In this document: piece after piece, positions 16,310 to 25,219 of the stretch
Layout: each line of letters opens with the position of its first letter
Numbering within the stretch: position 1 is the stretch's first letter
Assembly (NCBI RefSeq): GCF_012927345.1
Contig: NZ_JABBGJ010000029.1
Location: 62,001 to 126,000 of the forward strand
From: Paraburkholderia polaris
GTDB lineage: Bacteria > Pseudomonadota > Gammaproteobacteria > Burkholderiales > Burkholderiaceae
Direction: 5' to 3'
Length of the DNA stretch: 64,000 nt
Position numbers and translations under genes: made by a program
The notes under the pieces: model-generated
What the model saw: the letters and a program-made list of their open reading frames with translations, nothing else
Told to the model about the DNA's origin: nothing
The model's database searches: none

Positions 16310-17299
16310 TCAACGCGTCGAAGCCCGATACTCGACGCCCGGCAACACGCACAGCAATTCGAATGCGAGATTCGCGCCGAGCAACGCGGTCGTGCCGAAC
16401 GGATCGTACGGCGGCGCCACTTCAACCAGATCGCAGCCGACGATGTTCAGCCCATGCGAGCCGCGAATGATTTCCAGCGCCTGCGGCACCGTCAACCCGG
16501 CGATTTCCGGCGTGCCCGTACCCGGCGCGAAGGCCGGATCGATACCGTCGATATCGAACGTGATGTACACCGGACCGTCGCCCATGCGTTCACGCACGCG
16601 CGCCATCAGCGGCCCCAGCGACTGGTTCCAGCACGCCTCGGCCTGCACGACTTCAAAGCCCTGATCGCGGCACCAGTCGAAATCTTCAGCCGCGTACCCC
16701 GTGCCACGCAGACCGATCTGCACGACGCGGTCGCAGTCGAGCAAGCCCTCTTCCACCGCGCGACGGAACGGCGTGCCGTGCGCGATCTTCTCGCCCATCA
16801 TCGTGTCGTTGACGTCGGCGTGAGCATCCACGTGAATCAGACCGACCTTGCCGTGCTTGCGATGAATCGCGCGCAGGATCGGCAGCGCAATCGTGTGGTC
16901 GCCGCCCAACGTGATTGGCTTGCAGTTGTGCTGGAGAATTTCGTCGTAGGCGGTTTCGATGCGCTTGATCGAATCGTGCAGGTTGTACGGATTGATCGCG
17001 ACGTCGCCGAGATCGGCCACGCGCAGCGAATCGAACGGCGCGGCGCGCGTCGCCATGTTGTATGGGCGCAGCAGCACCGATTCGCTGCGGATCTGGCGCG
17101 GTCCGAAGCGCGCGCCGGTGCGGTTCGAGGTGCCGAGATCGAACGGCACGCCGACGAAGCAGGCGTCGAACCCTTCGGCCGAGCCGACGTTCGGCAGCCG
17201 CATCATCGTCGCAATGCCGCCGCAGCGGGGCATTGCGTTGCCGGACAGCGGTTGCGGCCGTTCACCGGCCTCGGGGGAAATGAAGGAGGAAGTATTCAT
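16310..17299 (-). CDS. speB: Agmatinase/guanidino-acid ureohydrolase
   Basis: A binuclear-metal ureohydrolase of 329 residues that should cleave a guanidino compound into urea and an amine. Metal ligands are all present: His135 (GGDHT), Asp158, His160 and Asp162 (DAHAD), Asp249 and Asp251 (FDIDGIDP). The start at MNTSSFIS was chosen from family length and a GGAGG-like site; the frame is open a further 24 codons. A LysR gene diverges from it, the usual arrangement for guanidinobutyrase and guanidinopropionase loci in Pseudomonas, so the substrate could be agmatine, 4-guanidinobutyrate or a related compound. The symbol is the generic one. Confidence 0.85.
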   Translation of the reverse strand: MNTSSFISPEAGERPQPLSGNAMPRCGGIATMMRLPNVGSAEGFDACFVGVPFDLGTSNRTGARFGPRQIRSESVLLRPYNMATRAAPFDSLRVADLGDVAINPYNLHDSIKRIETAYDEILQHNCKPITLGGDHTIALPILRAIHRKHGKVGLIHVDAHADVNDTMMGEKIAHGTPFRRAVEEGLLDCDRVVQIGLRGTGYAAEDFDWCRDQGFEVVQAEACWNQSLGPLMARVRERMGDGPVYITFDIDGIDPAFAPGTGTPEIAGLTVPQALEIIRGSHGLNIVGCDLVEVAPPYDPFGTTALLGANLAFELLCVLPGVEYRASTR

Positions 17300-17467
17300 C
17301 GTGTCTCGGCAATGAAAAGAGGGCAGTAAGCAAAACCGTGCAACCGGCCGAGGAGTGAGTAAAAAGCGCACCTTGCCGGGCGAATCTCGATTCTTGAGCA
17401 GTTTCCCTCAAGTTAAAATACGAACAGAATAAACTTCACATTGATTCGTAGCGATGTATCCTGACGT

Positions 17468-18388
17468 ATGTTCTCCCAACTCACTGATCTCGACCTGCGG
17501 TCAATCCGCGTCTTCCTCGCCATCGTCGACGCCGGCGGCGTTTCGCCGGCCCAAGCCACGCTGAACGTCGGCCAGTCGACCATCAGCACGCAACTCGCCA
17601 CCCTGGAAACGCGCCTCGGCTACCGGCTGTGCGAGCGCGGCCGCGGCGGCTTCAGCCTGACCGCGCGCGGCGAGCAATTCATCGACGCAGCTCGTGCCCT
17701 GCTATCTGCCGTCGATACCTTCGGCATGCAGGCGCGCAATGTCGGCCGCAAGCTGGTCGGCACGCTCGATATCGGCATGATCGGCCACACGCCGGTGTCG
17801 GCGAGCGCGCGCATCAGCGACGCGATCGGCCGGTTTCGGGCGCGCGATCAGTCAGTGCGATTTTCGATTCTGGTGCGCTCGCCGGGCGAACTCGAAGAAC
17901 TGTTGTTGAACGGCCGGATTCAGATCGGCATCGGCTATTTCTGGCATCGCGTGCCGTCGCTCGAATACACCGAGGTGTTTGCCGAAGATCAGTTCGCGTA
18001 TTGTGCGAAGGGACACCCGTTGTTCGCTATAGCCGGAGAAGTGTCACCCGCAGAAGCCGCGGCTCACGAATGGGCGTGGCGCAGCTATCCGCTTCCTGAA
18101 GCCGAAAGTTCGACGACGCCGCAGAACGTGACCGCCGTCGCAGACAACATGGAAGCAGTCGCGATGCTGGTGCTGTCGGGCCAGCATCTCGGCTATCTGC
18201 CCGGGCATTTCGCGGCGCCGTTCGTCAAACAAGGTTTGCTGGCCGCCGTGAATCCGGCACTGATGCGCTACCGTGTCGCATTCCACATGGTCACTCGCGC
18301 ACGGCAACATCGCACCGATATCGTCGAAGCGTTCATCGACGACATGAAGGCCGCGCACGCCGCCCCCCACGCTGAGGTAGACCAATAG
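17468..18388 (+). CDS. LysR-family transcriptional regulator
   Basis: A 306-residue LysR regulator. The winged helix-turn-helix is at about 10-70 (FLAIVDAGGVSPAQATLNV then STISTQLATLETRLGY), followed by the effector-binding domain (about 95-295). It diverges from the ureohydrolase gene with 168 bases between the starts, the classic set-up in which the regulator controls its neighbour and itself. The intergenic part is A/T-rich near 17410-17460, with an ATTCGTAGCGAT segment that could hold a T-N11-A site. The inducer is probably the ureohydrolase substrate (inference). Confidence 0.88.
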   Translation: MFSQLTDLDLRSIRVFLAIVDAGGVSPAQATLNVGQSTISTQLATLETRLGYRLCERGRGGFSLTARGEQFIDAARALLSAVDTFGMQARNVGRKLVGTLDIGMIGHTPVSASARISDAIGRFRARDQSVRFSILVRSPGELEELLLNGRIQIGIGYFWHRVPSLEYTEVFAEDQFAYCAKGHPLFAIAGEVSPAEAAAHEWAWRSYPLPEAESSTTPQNVTAVADNMEAVAMLVLSGQHLGYLPGHFAAPFVKQGLLAAVNPALMRYRVAFHMVTRARQHRTDIVEAFIDDMKAAHAAPHAEVDQ

Positions 18389-18433
18389 CAGACAGGAGGA
18401 TGGTGCGCGGAAAATCGGCTGGCAGGACACACA

Positions 18434-18762
18434 GTGGAGCGCATCGCCGCCATCGATATCCTGCGGTGTCGCTGTGGCCCGTCACAGCGGCTTGCCGTCT
18501 TCTGCAATCCTATGGCCGGCTCGCACTCACGCACGATCTGACGCAAACCGTGATTGGTCTCGTGCTGCTGCCCGCGCTGATTGCGATAGGTCCGTTGAAT
18601 GCCGCCGAATTGTCATGCCTGTGCGTGGCAGTTAGGGCGAGCCAGATCGTGTTCTCGCGGCTGTGGTTGCGGCGCTTTGGTTTCGGCCCCGTCGAATGGC
18701 TATGGCGCTGTGCAACCTATATGCGTATCCAACCTTTGGCGAAACAAACGGCCGCGCAATGA
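18434..18762 (+). pseudogene. Remnant of a DUF418 membrane protein gene
   Basis: Two ends of a DUF418 protein survive with the middle gone. At 18434-18466 the reading VERIAAIDILR matches the family N-terminus (usually followed by GFALLGI); a one-base shift then reads GVAVA. From about 18514, in another frame, the C-terminal hallmark is plain: GRLALTHDLTQTVIG, then a membrane helix, then WLRRFGFGPVEWLWRCATY. A functional DUF418 protein has about 380-420 residues; here roughly 300 are missing and the frames differ. The remnant ends in a strong terminator, between the inserted LysR and lolA. Confidence 0.78.
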
Positions 18763-18794
18763 TAAAAGCCGCGCTCGATGGCGCGGCTTTTATC
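18761..18794. terminator. Bidirectional terminator between the DUF418 remnant and lolA
   Basis: GATAAAAGCCGCGC and GCGCGGCTTTTATC, perfect 14-bp arms around a 6-base loop, T-rich on both strands. It lies 24 bases past the lolA stop and just at the end of the DUF418 remnant. Confidence 0.9.
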
Positions 18795-18817
18795 CGGGCA
18801 AGGCTTAAAGCCGGCGC

Positions 18818-19546
18818 TTAACCGTTGATCACATCCGCGCCCTTCGGCACCGTGAACTTGAATGCATCGGCCGGCAGCGGCGGGTTCTTCTGAATGTTCG
18901 AGAACGTCAGCAGCGTCACGTTGCCGAACACATCGTGCAGTTCCATCGCTTCAAGATTGCCGTCCTTGAAGCCGATGCCGACGCGCTGAAACTGCGTGTC
19001 TTTCGCCTTGGGCGTCAGTTCGAGCCAGTCGATGCCGGCCTTCACGCCTGCATCGCGCAGCGTGAAGTTCTTATCCAGATCGTTGCTGCCGAACAGAATC
19101 GCCGCCGGGCTCGCGCCGAGCGCGCCGCCGAGACTACGCACCGTCACCTGATTCAGATCCTTGTCGTACACGTAGAGCTTGTCGCCGTCGGCTTGCAGCA
19201 GTTGTGCATAGGGCTTCTCGTATTGCCAGATGAACTTGCCGGGACGGGCGAACGTGAACGTGCCGCTCGACGTGCCAGTCTTGCCACCCGTGGACAGCAC
19301 GCCGCTCGCACCTTGCGCCTTGCTCGGCGCGCGCACTTCCTGCTGCACAAAGGTACCGCGCGCGGAATGCACTTGCGCGACGAACGCCTTCAGTTGCTCG
19401 GTGCCGCTCGCGAATGCCTGCGACGCGACGAGCATCGACGCTCCGATCGCCACACTGCCGACGCCGCGTACGATCGTGCGAGCGAGTTGGCCAAAACGAC
19501 TGGGTTGAGCACTCTGTCGAGCGTGCTGCTGCGCGAATAGCTGCAT
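18818..19546 (-). CDS. lolA: Outer-membrane lipoprotein carrier protein LolA
   Basis: Periplasmic chaperone that takes lipoproteins from LolCDE to LolB. The 242-residue precursor has a long signal peptide: a polar N-region of about 28 residues, then VGSVAIGASMLVASQAFA, with mature LolA from about 47. The fold is recognisable by FVQQEVRAP, FTFARPGKFIWQYEKPY and a C-terminal FSNIQKNPPLPADAFKFTVPKG. A GGGAG site precedes the ATG; no other in-frame start fits. Upstream is ftsK and further downstream rarA and serS, the order of E. coli, although other genes have come between. Confidence 0.94.
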   Translation of the reverse strand: MQLFAQQHARQSAQPSRFGQLARTIVRGVGSVAIGASMLVASQAFASGTEQLKAFVAQVHSARGTFVQQEVRAPSKAQGASGVLSTGGKTGTSSGTFTFARPGKFIWQYEKPYAQLLQADGDKLYVYDKDLNQVTVRSLGGALGASPAAILFGSNDLDKNFTLRDAGVKAGIDWLELTPKAKDTQFQRVGIGFKDGNLEAMELHDVFGNVTLLTFSNIQKNPPLPADAFKFTVPKGADVING

Positions 19547-19642
19547 GGTGTTTTCTCCCTTAATTGAATTCGTTGAGCGGGCGCGGCGGCGGGCTTTGTG
19601 GGCAACGCACGGGTGACCGTAGCGGCTAGATTGAACCGCGCC

Positions 19643-19663
19643 GCCGAGGGACGAGCCCTCGGC
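19643..19663. repeat. Short GC-rich hairpin between ftsK and lolA
   Basis: GCCGAGGG and CCCTCGGC, 8-bp arms with a 5-base loop. TTT follows on the plus strand only, whereas both flanking genes are on the minus strand, so it is more likely an mRNA stem-loop than a terminator. Confidence 0.45.
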
Positions 19664-19695
19664 TTTCGGTCACAGCTTAAGCAAGAAGCCTTAAA

Positions 19696-19734
19696 CGGGA
19701 CTTATGCGCGGGACTTATGCGCGGGGCCTATGCC
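19696..19734. repeat. 13-bp tandem repeat, three copies
   Basis: CGGGACTTATGCG occurs twice head-to-tail (19696-19708, 19709-19721), followed by a third copy with three changes (19722-19734). It lies in the ftsK-lolA gap. Confidence 0.7.
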
Positions 19735-19777
19735 CGGCGCGTTGCGGCGGGTTCAGCGGAACAGCCGTATGGATCGC

Positions 19778-22093
19778 CTATTCCGCTTCCCGCGCCGGGG
19801 CAAGAATCTCGCGATTGCCGTTCGACGACATCGCCGATACCACGCCCGAGTTCTCCATCTGCTCGAGCAGGCGCGCCGCGCGGTTATAGCCGATGCGCAA
19901 ATGCCGCTGCACCAGCGAGATCGACGCCCGGCGGTTCTTCAGCACCACGTCGACCGCCTGGTCGTATAACGGGTCCGCCTCGCCGTCGCCCGAGCCCGTT
20001 CCCCCGGCGCCCGCGGAGCCTTCGTCGCCCTCGCCCGTCACGCCGCCTTCGAGAATGCCCTCGATGTAGTTCGGCTCGCCCTGCTCCTTGAGCTTGTCGA
20101 CGACGCGATGCACTTCTTCGTCCGACACAAACGCGCCGTGCACACGCACCGGCAAACCGCTGCCCGGCGGCAGGTACAGCATGTCGCCCATACCCAGCAG
20201 CGATTCCGCGCCCTGCTGATCGAGAATCGTGCGCGAGTCGATCTTCGACGACACCTGGAAAGCCATCCGCGTCGGCACGTTGGCCTTGATCAGGCCCGTA
20301 ATCACGTCGACCGACGGACGCTGCGTCGCGAGAATCAGATGGATGCCGGCCGCGCGCGCCTTCTGCGCGATCCGCGCAATCAGTTCTTCGACCTTCTTGC
20401 CGACCACCATCATCAGGTCGGCCAATTCGTCGATCACCACGACGATGTTCGGCAGACGCGTCAGCGGTTCCGGATCGTCCGGCGTCAGGCTGAACGGATT
20501 CGGCAGCTTCTCTTCGCGCTTCGCGGCTTCGTCGATCTTGTTGTTGTAACCGGCAAGATTTCGCACGCCGAGCTTGCTCATCAGCTTGTAGCGGCGCTCC
20601 ATTTCGGCGACCGCCCAGTTCAGCGCGTGACCCGCCTGGCGCATGTCCGTCACGACCGGACACAGCAAATGCGGAATGCCTTCGTAGACGCTCATTTCGA
20701 GCATCTTCGGATCGATCAGGATCATGCGGACCTGGTCGGCGCTCGCCTTGTAGAGCAGCGACAGGATCATCGCGTTGATACCCACCGACTTGCCCGAACC
20801 GGTCGTACCGGCCACCAGCAAGTGCGGCATTTTCGCGAGGTCGGCGCACACCGGCTTGCCGCCGATGTCCTTGCCGAGGCCCATGGTGAGCGGCGAAGCC
20901 GCGTCCGCATAAACCGCCGAGCCGAGAATCTCCGAGAGACTCACGGTCTGACGGCGCTGGTTCGGCAACTCCAGCGCCATGAAATTCTTGCCCGGAATCG
21001 TTTCGACCACACGAATCGACACCAGCGACAACGAACGCGCCAGATCCTTCGCCAGACCGACGATCTGGCTGCCCTTCACGCCGGTGGCCGGCTCGATTTC
21101 GTAACGTGTGACGACCGGACCCGGATAGGCGGCAACCACGCTGACTTCGACGCCGAAGTCCTTGAGTTTTTTCTCGATCAGACGCGAGGTGAATTCGAGC
21201 GTATCGGCGGAAATGGTTTCCTGCGCGACGGGCGCCGCGTCGAGCAGCGAGATCGGCGGCAAGGTAGAGTCGCCCGGCAGGTCGGTGAATAGCGGCACTT
21301 GCCGCTCTTTCTCGACGCGCTCTGATTTGGCGGGCGTGACGATCGGCGGCACGATCATGACCGGCTCGTGTTCCTCGATCCGCACGCGGCCCTTTTCGAC
21401 CTTGCCTTCGCGCTTCACGGCGGCGGCTTCGCCCAATTTACGGTCGCGGCCGGCCTCGCGGCGCAGCTTGGCGAAAGTCACCGCCGAAATGATCGACTCA
21501 CCGACCTTTTCCGACACCGACAGCCACGAAAAGCGGAAATACAGCGACAACCCGATGCCCAGCGCGATCAGCAGCGCCAAGGTGCCGCCCGTGAAGCCCA
21601 GCGCATGCGACACCCCGCGCGCGACCGCCTCGCCGATCACGCCGCCCGGCGCACGGGGCAACTGCACTTTCAGCGACCACATGCGCAGCGCCTCGATACC
21701 GTCGCAGGCAAGCAACACCAGCATGAACGCGAACGCGTCCGCGAGCCAGCTGACATCGCGTGGCGCATCTTCCTGCGGTTCCTCGTGACGGGTGATACGG
21801 CGGTAATTGGCGGAGATATGGCGGCCCAGCAGCACGATCCACCAGTAGGCGGACAGCCCGAACAGCAGCAGCAGGATGTCGGACGTCCACGCGCCGACAC
21901 GGCCCGCCCAGTTGGCGATGTGGTCGACCTGCGCGGCATGCGTCCAGCTCGGATCGTGCCGGCTGTAGCTGACGAGCGCCATGAGCAGGAACACGCCGAG
22001 CGCGACCTGCAAGATCCAGCGGATTTCGGTGAAAAGGCGCGACATGCGGTGCGGCAATGCCTGCGCGCTCGCGGAATAGGTAGCTTTTGCCAT
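19778..22093 (-). CDS. ftsK: DNA translocase FtsK
   Basis: Septum-bound motor that pumps chromosomal DNA and activates XerCD at dif. The 771 residues have four N-terminal membrane helices (to about 190), a short linker, the RecA-like motor with Walker A GTTGSGKS (about 427-434) and Walker B VVVIDELADLMM (about 546), and the KOPS-reading gamma winged helix at 703-771 (DVVLKNRRASISLVQRHLRIG). The linker is short relative to the 1329-residue E. coli protein, as is usual outside enterics. It diverges from trxB and precedes lolA by 231 bases. Confidence 0.96.
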   Translation of the reverse strand: MAKATYSASAQALPHRMSRLFTEIRWILQVALGVFLLMALVSYSRHDPSWTHAAQVDHIANWAGRVGAWTSDILLLLFGLSAYWWIVLLGRHISANYRRITRHEEPQEDAPRDVSWLADAFAFMLVLLACDGIEALRMWSLKVQLPRAPGGVIGEAVARGVSHALGFTGGTLALLIALGIGLSLYFRFSWLSVSEKVGESIISAVTFAKLRREAGRDRKLGEAAAVKREGKVEKGRVRIEEHEPVMIVPPIVTPAKSERVEKERQVPLFTDLPGDSTLPPISLLDAAPVAQETISADTLEFTSRLIEKKLKDFGVEVSVVAAYPGPVVTRYEIEPATGVKGSQIVGLAKDLARSLSLVSIRVVETIPGKNFMALELPNQRRQTVSLSEILGSAVYADAASPLTMGLGKDIGGKPVCADLAKMPHLLVAGTTGSGKSVGINAMILSLLYKASADQVRMILIDPKMLEMSVYEGIPHLLCPVVTDMRQAGHALNWAVAEMERRYKLMSKLGVRNLAGYNNKIDEAAKREEKLPNPFSLTPDDPEPLTRLPNIVVVIDELADLMMVVGKKVEELIARIAQKARAAGIHLILATQRPSVDVITGLIKANVPTRMAFQVSSKIDSRTILDQQGAESLLGMGDMLYLPPGSGLPVRVHGAFVSDEEVHRVVDKLKEQGEPNYIEGILEGGVTGEGDEGSAGAGGTGSGDGEADPLYDQAVDVVLKNRRASISLVQRHLRIGYNRAARLLEQMENSGVVSAMSSNGNREILAPAREAE

Positions 22094-22429
22094 TGATCCT
22101 GTTGCTTATGTGGCCGATTTGCTGCCAGAGTCGCGGCCCGAAGCCGCGCCTAGGGCGGCTCCAGACCCGGTCCTGGCTGCCGGGTCCATCGATGCGGCCT
22201 ATTGTAAACGCAGTGCCGGACGCGAGGCTGTAAATGACAGTAACTTAGCCGATTGGCCTCGCGAAAGGCTGCCGCGACCCGCAGCAACGCTATCGCCGCG
22301 ATCAGAAAGCTTCATGGAGCAAGCCGGCGTGCCGCCCTTTATAATGCCGCTCTGATACCCATCTATAGTTTCAGCTCAAGTCGCGCGGCCTCGCATGGGC
22401 GAGCCGGGCGCCGTAAAAGGATTTCGACC
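22094..22429. promoter_or_regulatory. Divergent ftsK-trxB promoter region
   Basis: About 336 bases without a gene. A perfect -10 TATAAT (22340-22345) points toward trxB, giving a leader of about 78 bases; no good -35 is seen at 17 bp. For ftsK I see no clear promoter. Confidence 0.6.
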
Positions 22430-23428
22430 ATGCCCGCAACTTCCACGAAACACGCCAAAGTTCTGATTCTCGGTTCCGGTCCCGCCGGCTACACGGCAGC
22501 GGTCTACGCGGCACGCGCCAACCTGTCGCCGGTGCTCGTCACGGGCCTCGCCCAGGGCGGCCAGCTGATGACCACGACCGACGTCGAAAACTGGCCGGCG
22601 GACGCCCACGGCGTGCAAGGTCCGGAACTGATGGGGCGCTTCCTGGAGCACGCAGAGCGCTTCAACACTGAAATCATTTTCGACCACATCCATACGGCGA
22701 AGCTGGATGAGAAGCCGATTCGCCTGATCGGCGATTCTGGCGAATACACCTGTGACTCGCTGATCATCTCGACCGGCGCGTCGGCGCAGTATCTCGGCCT
22801 GCCGTCCGAAGAGGCGTTCATGGGTAAAGGCGTGTCGGCTTGCGCCACCTGCGACGGCTTCTTCTACAAGCAACAACATGTGGCCGTGATCGGCGGCGGC
22901 AATACCGCAGTCGAGGAAGCCCTCTATCTTTCCGGCATCGCCAAGAAAGTGACCGTGATCCATCGCCGCGACAAGTTCCGCGCCGAGCCGATCCTGATCG
23001 ACCGCCTGCTGGCGAAGGAAAAAGAAGGCGCGGTCGAGATCAAGTGGAACAGCACGCTCGAGGAAGTGACCGGCGACCAAACCGGCGTGACTGGCCTGCG
23101 CATCAAGAACACGCAAAACGGTGAAACCACGGACATCGCGCTGCAAGGCCTGTTCGTCGCGATCGGCCACAAGCCGAACACGGACATTTTCGAAGGTCAG
23201 CTGGAGATGAAGAACGGCTACATCATCACCAAGGGCGGCCTGAACGGTTTTGCAACGGCAACCAGCGTGCCTGGCGTGTTCGCCGCGGGCGACGTGCAGG
23301 ATCATGTCTATCGTCAGGCGATCACCAGCGCGGGCACGGGCTGTATGGCCGCGCTCGACGCGCAACGTTATCTGGAAACCCTCGACGAGATTGGCGAACA
23401 CGTGATGAGCGCCGAAGCCGAGCGCTGA
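22430..23428 (+). CDS. trxB: Thioredoxin-disulfide reductase
   Basis: NADPH-dependent flavoenzyme that reduces thioredoxin. The 332 residues show the FAD loop GSGPAG (15-20), the redox-active CATC (Cys138, Cys141) and the NADPH loop GGGNTA (155-160), with the C-terminal FAD block GVFAAGDVQD. Start set at MPATSTKH, where AAAAGG lies ten bases upstream; the open frame continues 59 codons further back but without family match. It diverges from ftsK, as in the E. coli trxB-ftsK region, but no lrp gene lies between. Confidence 0.96.
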   Translation: MPATSTKHAKVLILGSGPAGYTAAVYAARANLSPVLVTGLAQGGQLMTTTDVENWPADAHGVQGPELMGRFLEHAERFNTEIIFDHIHTAKLDEKPIRLIGDSGEYTCDSLIISTGASAQYLGLPSEEAFMGKGVSACATCDGFFYKQQHVAVIGGGNTAVEEALYLSGIAKKVTVIHRRDKFRAEPILIDRLLAKEKEGAVEIKWNSTLEEVTGDQTGVTGLRIKNTQNGETTDIALQGLFVAIGHKPNTDIFEGQLEMKNGYIITKGGLNGFATATSVPGVFAAGDVQDHVYRQAITSAGTGCMAALDAQRYLETLDEIGEHVMSAEAER

Positions 23429-23494
23429 TCTGCAACCATAAGCGCAACGGTAAAATGGCGGCTGGGCGTGGCCCGGCCGCTCGCTTCATAGAAG

Positions 23495-23523
23495 GCCGCG
23501 GCTGAAAAGCTGGCGGCTTTTTT
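23495..23523 (+). terminator. Intrinsic terminator of trxB
   Basis: GCCGC-G-GCT, GAAA loop, AGC-TG-GCGGC, then TTTTTT. It lies about 65 bases past the trxB stop. Confidence 0.85.
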
Positions 23524-23673
23524 CGTCTTGGCGCGTGTTGTTTTGCGCTGTGCTTGTCCGAGTTTGCGTCTTCCCGGCCCGCTGGCCAGCGCTTCGTGGC
23601 GACGCTCTGTGGTACGTTTGCGTGCCCCAAAGAACCATCGCGCGATCGATCTACTTCTCTGTGTATTACCGAT

Positions 23674-24447
23674 ATGCCGAAGAATCAGCCCCACCCTAGC
23701 GAACCGAAGCGCGCCCGTGCCGTTGCCCGGCCCGGGCCCGAGGCTGCAGCACCTGAGCCGGCCGCACCGATCGTCAAGCCGAAGATCGAACCGGCCGCGG
23801 GTCTAGCCGGCCTCGGCGCGTTGCGTGATGCCTTAAAGGGCGACACGCAACGGCGTGAGCGCGAACGCGCGGCAGCAGCGGCCGCGCAGCGCGAAGCCTC
23901 CGCGGACGCCGATCTGTTCCGCCGCGAGATCGGCGTGGTTGCGCCGCTGGCGGTGCCGCCGCGCGCCAGCTTGCCGCGCAATCCCCCGTCGCCGTTGCCG
24001 GTCCAAACCAAACTCGACGAAGAAGCCGTGCTGCACGAAGCGATCTCTGACGAGTTCGATCCCGAGATCCTGCTCGAAACCGACGAAACGCTCTCGTATT
24101 GCCGGCCTGGCGTCAGTCAGGAGGTCGTGCGAAAACTGCGGCGTGGCGATTGGATCGTGCAGGCGCAAATCGATCTGCACGGTATGCGTCGCGAGGAAGC
24201 GCGCGAGGCGTTGGCGGAGTTCATTCGCGAGTCGGTGAAACGTGGCCTGCGGTGTTTGCGCGTGATTCACGGCAAGGGCCTCGGGTCGATCGGTAAAGAA
24301 CCTGTATTGAAGGGCAAAGTGCGCGCTTGGCTCGTGCAGAAGTCCGAGGTGATCGCGTTCTGTCAGGCACGTCCGAATGACGGCGGCGCGGGCGCGGTGG
24401 TCGTGCTGTTGCAGCCGGGCGCATGGCCGGCTCACCCCAAGTCCTGA
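23674..24447 (+). CDS. Smr-domain protein
   Basis: A 257-residue protein with a long, Pro/Ala-rich and charged N-terminal half (1-130) and a C-terminal Smr domain (about 160-250). The Smr blocks are DLHG (167-170) and HGKG (199-202), which in relatives form a nuclease or RNA-binding site. E. coli SmrB of this type cuts mRNA at collided ribosomes; this protein has a similar layout, so ribosome rescue is a fair guess. Start at MPKNQPHPSE follows family length; the frame is open 40 codons further up. The next gene begins 10 bases after its stop. Confidence 0.87.
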   Translation: MPKNQPHPSEPKRARAVARPGPEAAAPEPAAPIVKPKIEPAAGLAGLGALRDALKGDTQRRERERAAAAAAQREASADADLFRREIGVVAPLAVPPRASLPRNPPSPLPVQTKLDEEAVLHEAISDEFDPEILLETDETLSYCRPGVSQEVVRKLRRGDWIVQAQIDLHGMRREEAREALAEFIRESVKRGLRCLRVIHGKGLGSIGKEPVLKGKVRAWLVQKSEVIAFCQARPNDGGAGAVVVLLQPGAWPAHPKS

Positions 24448-24457
24448 CGGAGTCCCG

Positions 24458-25081
24458 GTGATCCATCCGAGGTTGACGCTGGCGCTGACCATCATGGAGG
24501 CGCTGGCTCTTTTCGCGTACGCGATTTCCGGGTTTATCGAAGCCAGAACCCGACGGCTCGATGCGGTGGGAACCTTCCTCGTGGCGATCGCGACGGCCTT
24601 CGGCGGCGGTACGTTGCGCGACGTGCTGCTCGAGCGGCGGCCCTTCTACTGGGTCGAACATCAGGCGTATCTGATCGCGATCTTCGTGATGTCGTTGTTT
24701 GCGCCGACGCTATTGAAGATGACGTCGCGCCTGCTCTCCGAGCGGGTCCTGCTGGTGGCCGATGCCGTGGGACTCGGCTTGTTCAGCATTTCCGGCACTT
24801 CGATCGCGCACGACGCGCAGATGCCGTGGTTCACGTCGGTGATGATGGGGGTGTTGACAGGCGTATTCGGCGGCGTGATTCGCGACGTGTTGTGCAATGA
24901 AGTGCCGCTGATTTTGCGCGATTCGCGACCGTACGCGACATGCGCATTTGTGGGGTGTTGGCTGTACGTGCTGCTGGACTACATGAACGTCGATACGGTG
25001 TACAGCGTGTTGCTCGCCACCGCCTTCATTCTGCTCGCAAGACTGGTGACGTTCAGACTCGACGTCCGCCTGCCTCACTAA
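24458..25081 (+). CDS. TRIC-like (UPF0126) membrane protein
   Basis: A 207-residue inner-membrane protein of seven helices built as two UPF0126 repeats. Each repeat has the Gly-rich kink and RD signature: AFGGGTLRDVLL and VFGGVIRDVLC. Solved bacterial members are trimeric cation channels. The GTG start was chosen because GGAG lies five bases upstream and the family length is then right; the first ATG, MEALALFAYA, would lose the start of helix 1. Ten bases after the Smr gene, so probably in one operon. A 14-bp tandem duplication spans the stop codon. Confidence 0.86.
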   Translation: MIHPRLTLALTIMEALALFAYAISGFIEARTRRLDAVGTFLVAIATAFGGGTLRDVLLERRPFYWVEHQAYLIAIFVMSLFAPTLLKMTSRLLSERVLLVADAVGLGLFSISGTSIAHDAQMPWFTSVMMGVLTGVFGGVIRDVLCNEVPLILRDSRPYATCAFVGCWLYVLLDYMNVDTVYSVLLATAFILLARLVTFRLDVRLPH

Positions 25082-25095
25082 GCCTGCCTCACCAA
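25068..25095. repeat. 14-bp tandem duplication across a stop codon
   Basis: GCCTGCCTCACTAA followed directly by GCCTGCCTCACCAA. The first copy holds the TAA stop of the TRIC-like gene; the second differs by one base and has no stop. Confidence 0.7.
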
Positions 25096-25219
25096 GCCTT
25101 TTCAAAAATTACGCTGCCCTTCTTGAAAGTTCGTACAGTTTTGTTTGCGCCGACACGTTTTCTTGAAGACGGCCCCGCGGCTGTTGCCCGAGCAGGTCTT
25201 GCCGGTTGTGGCTCGTGAT

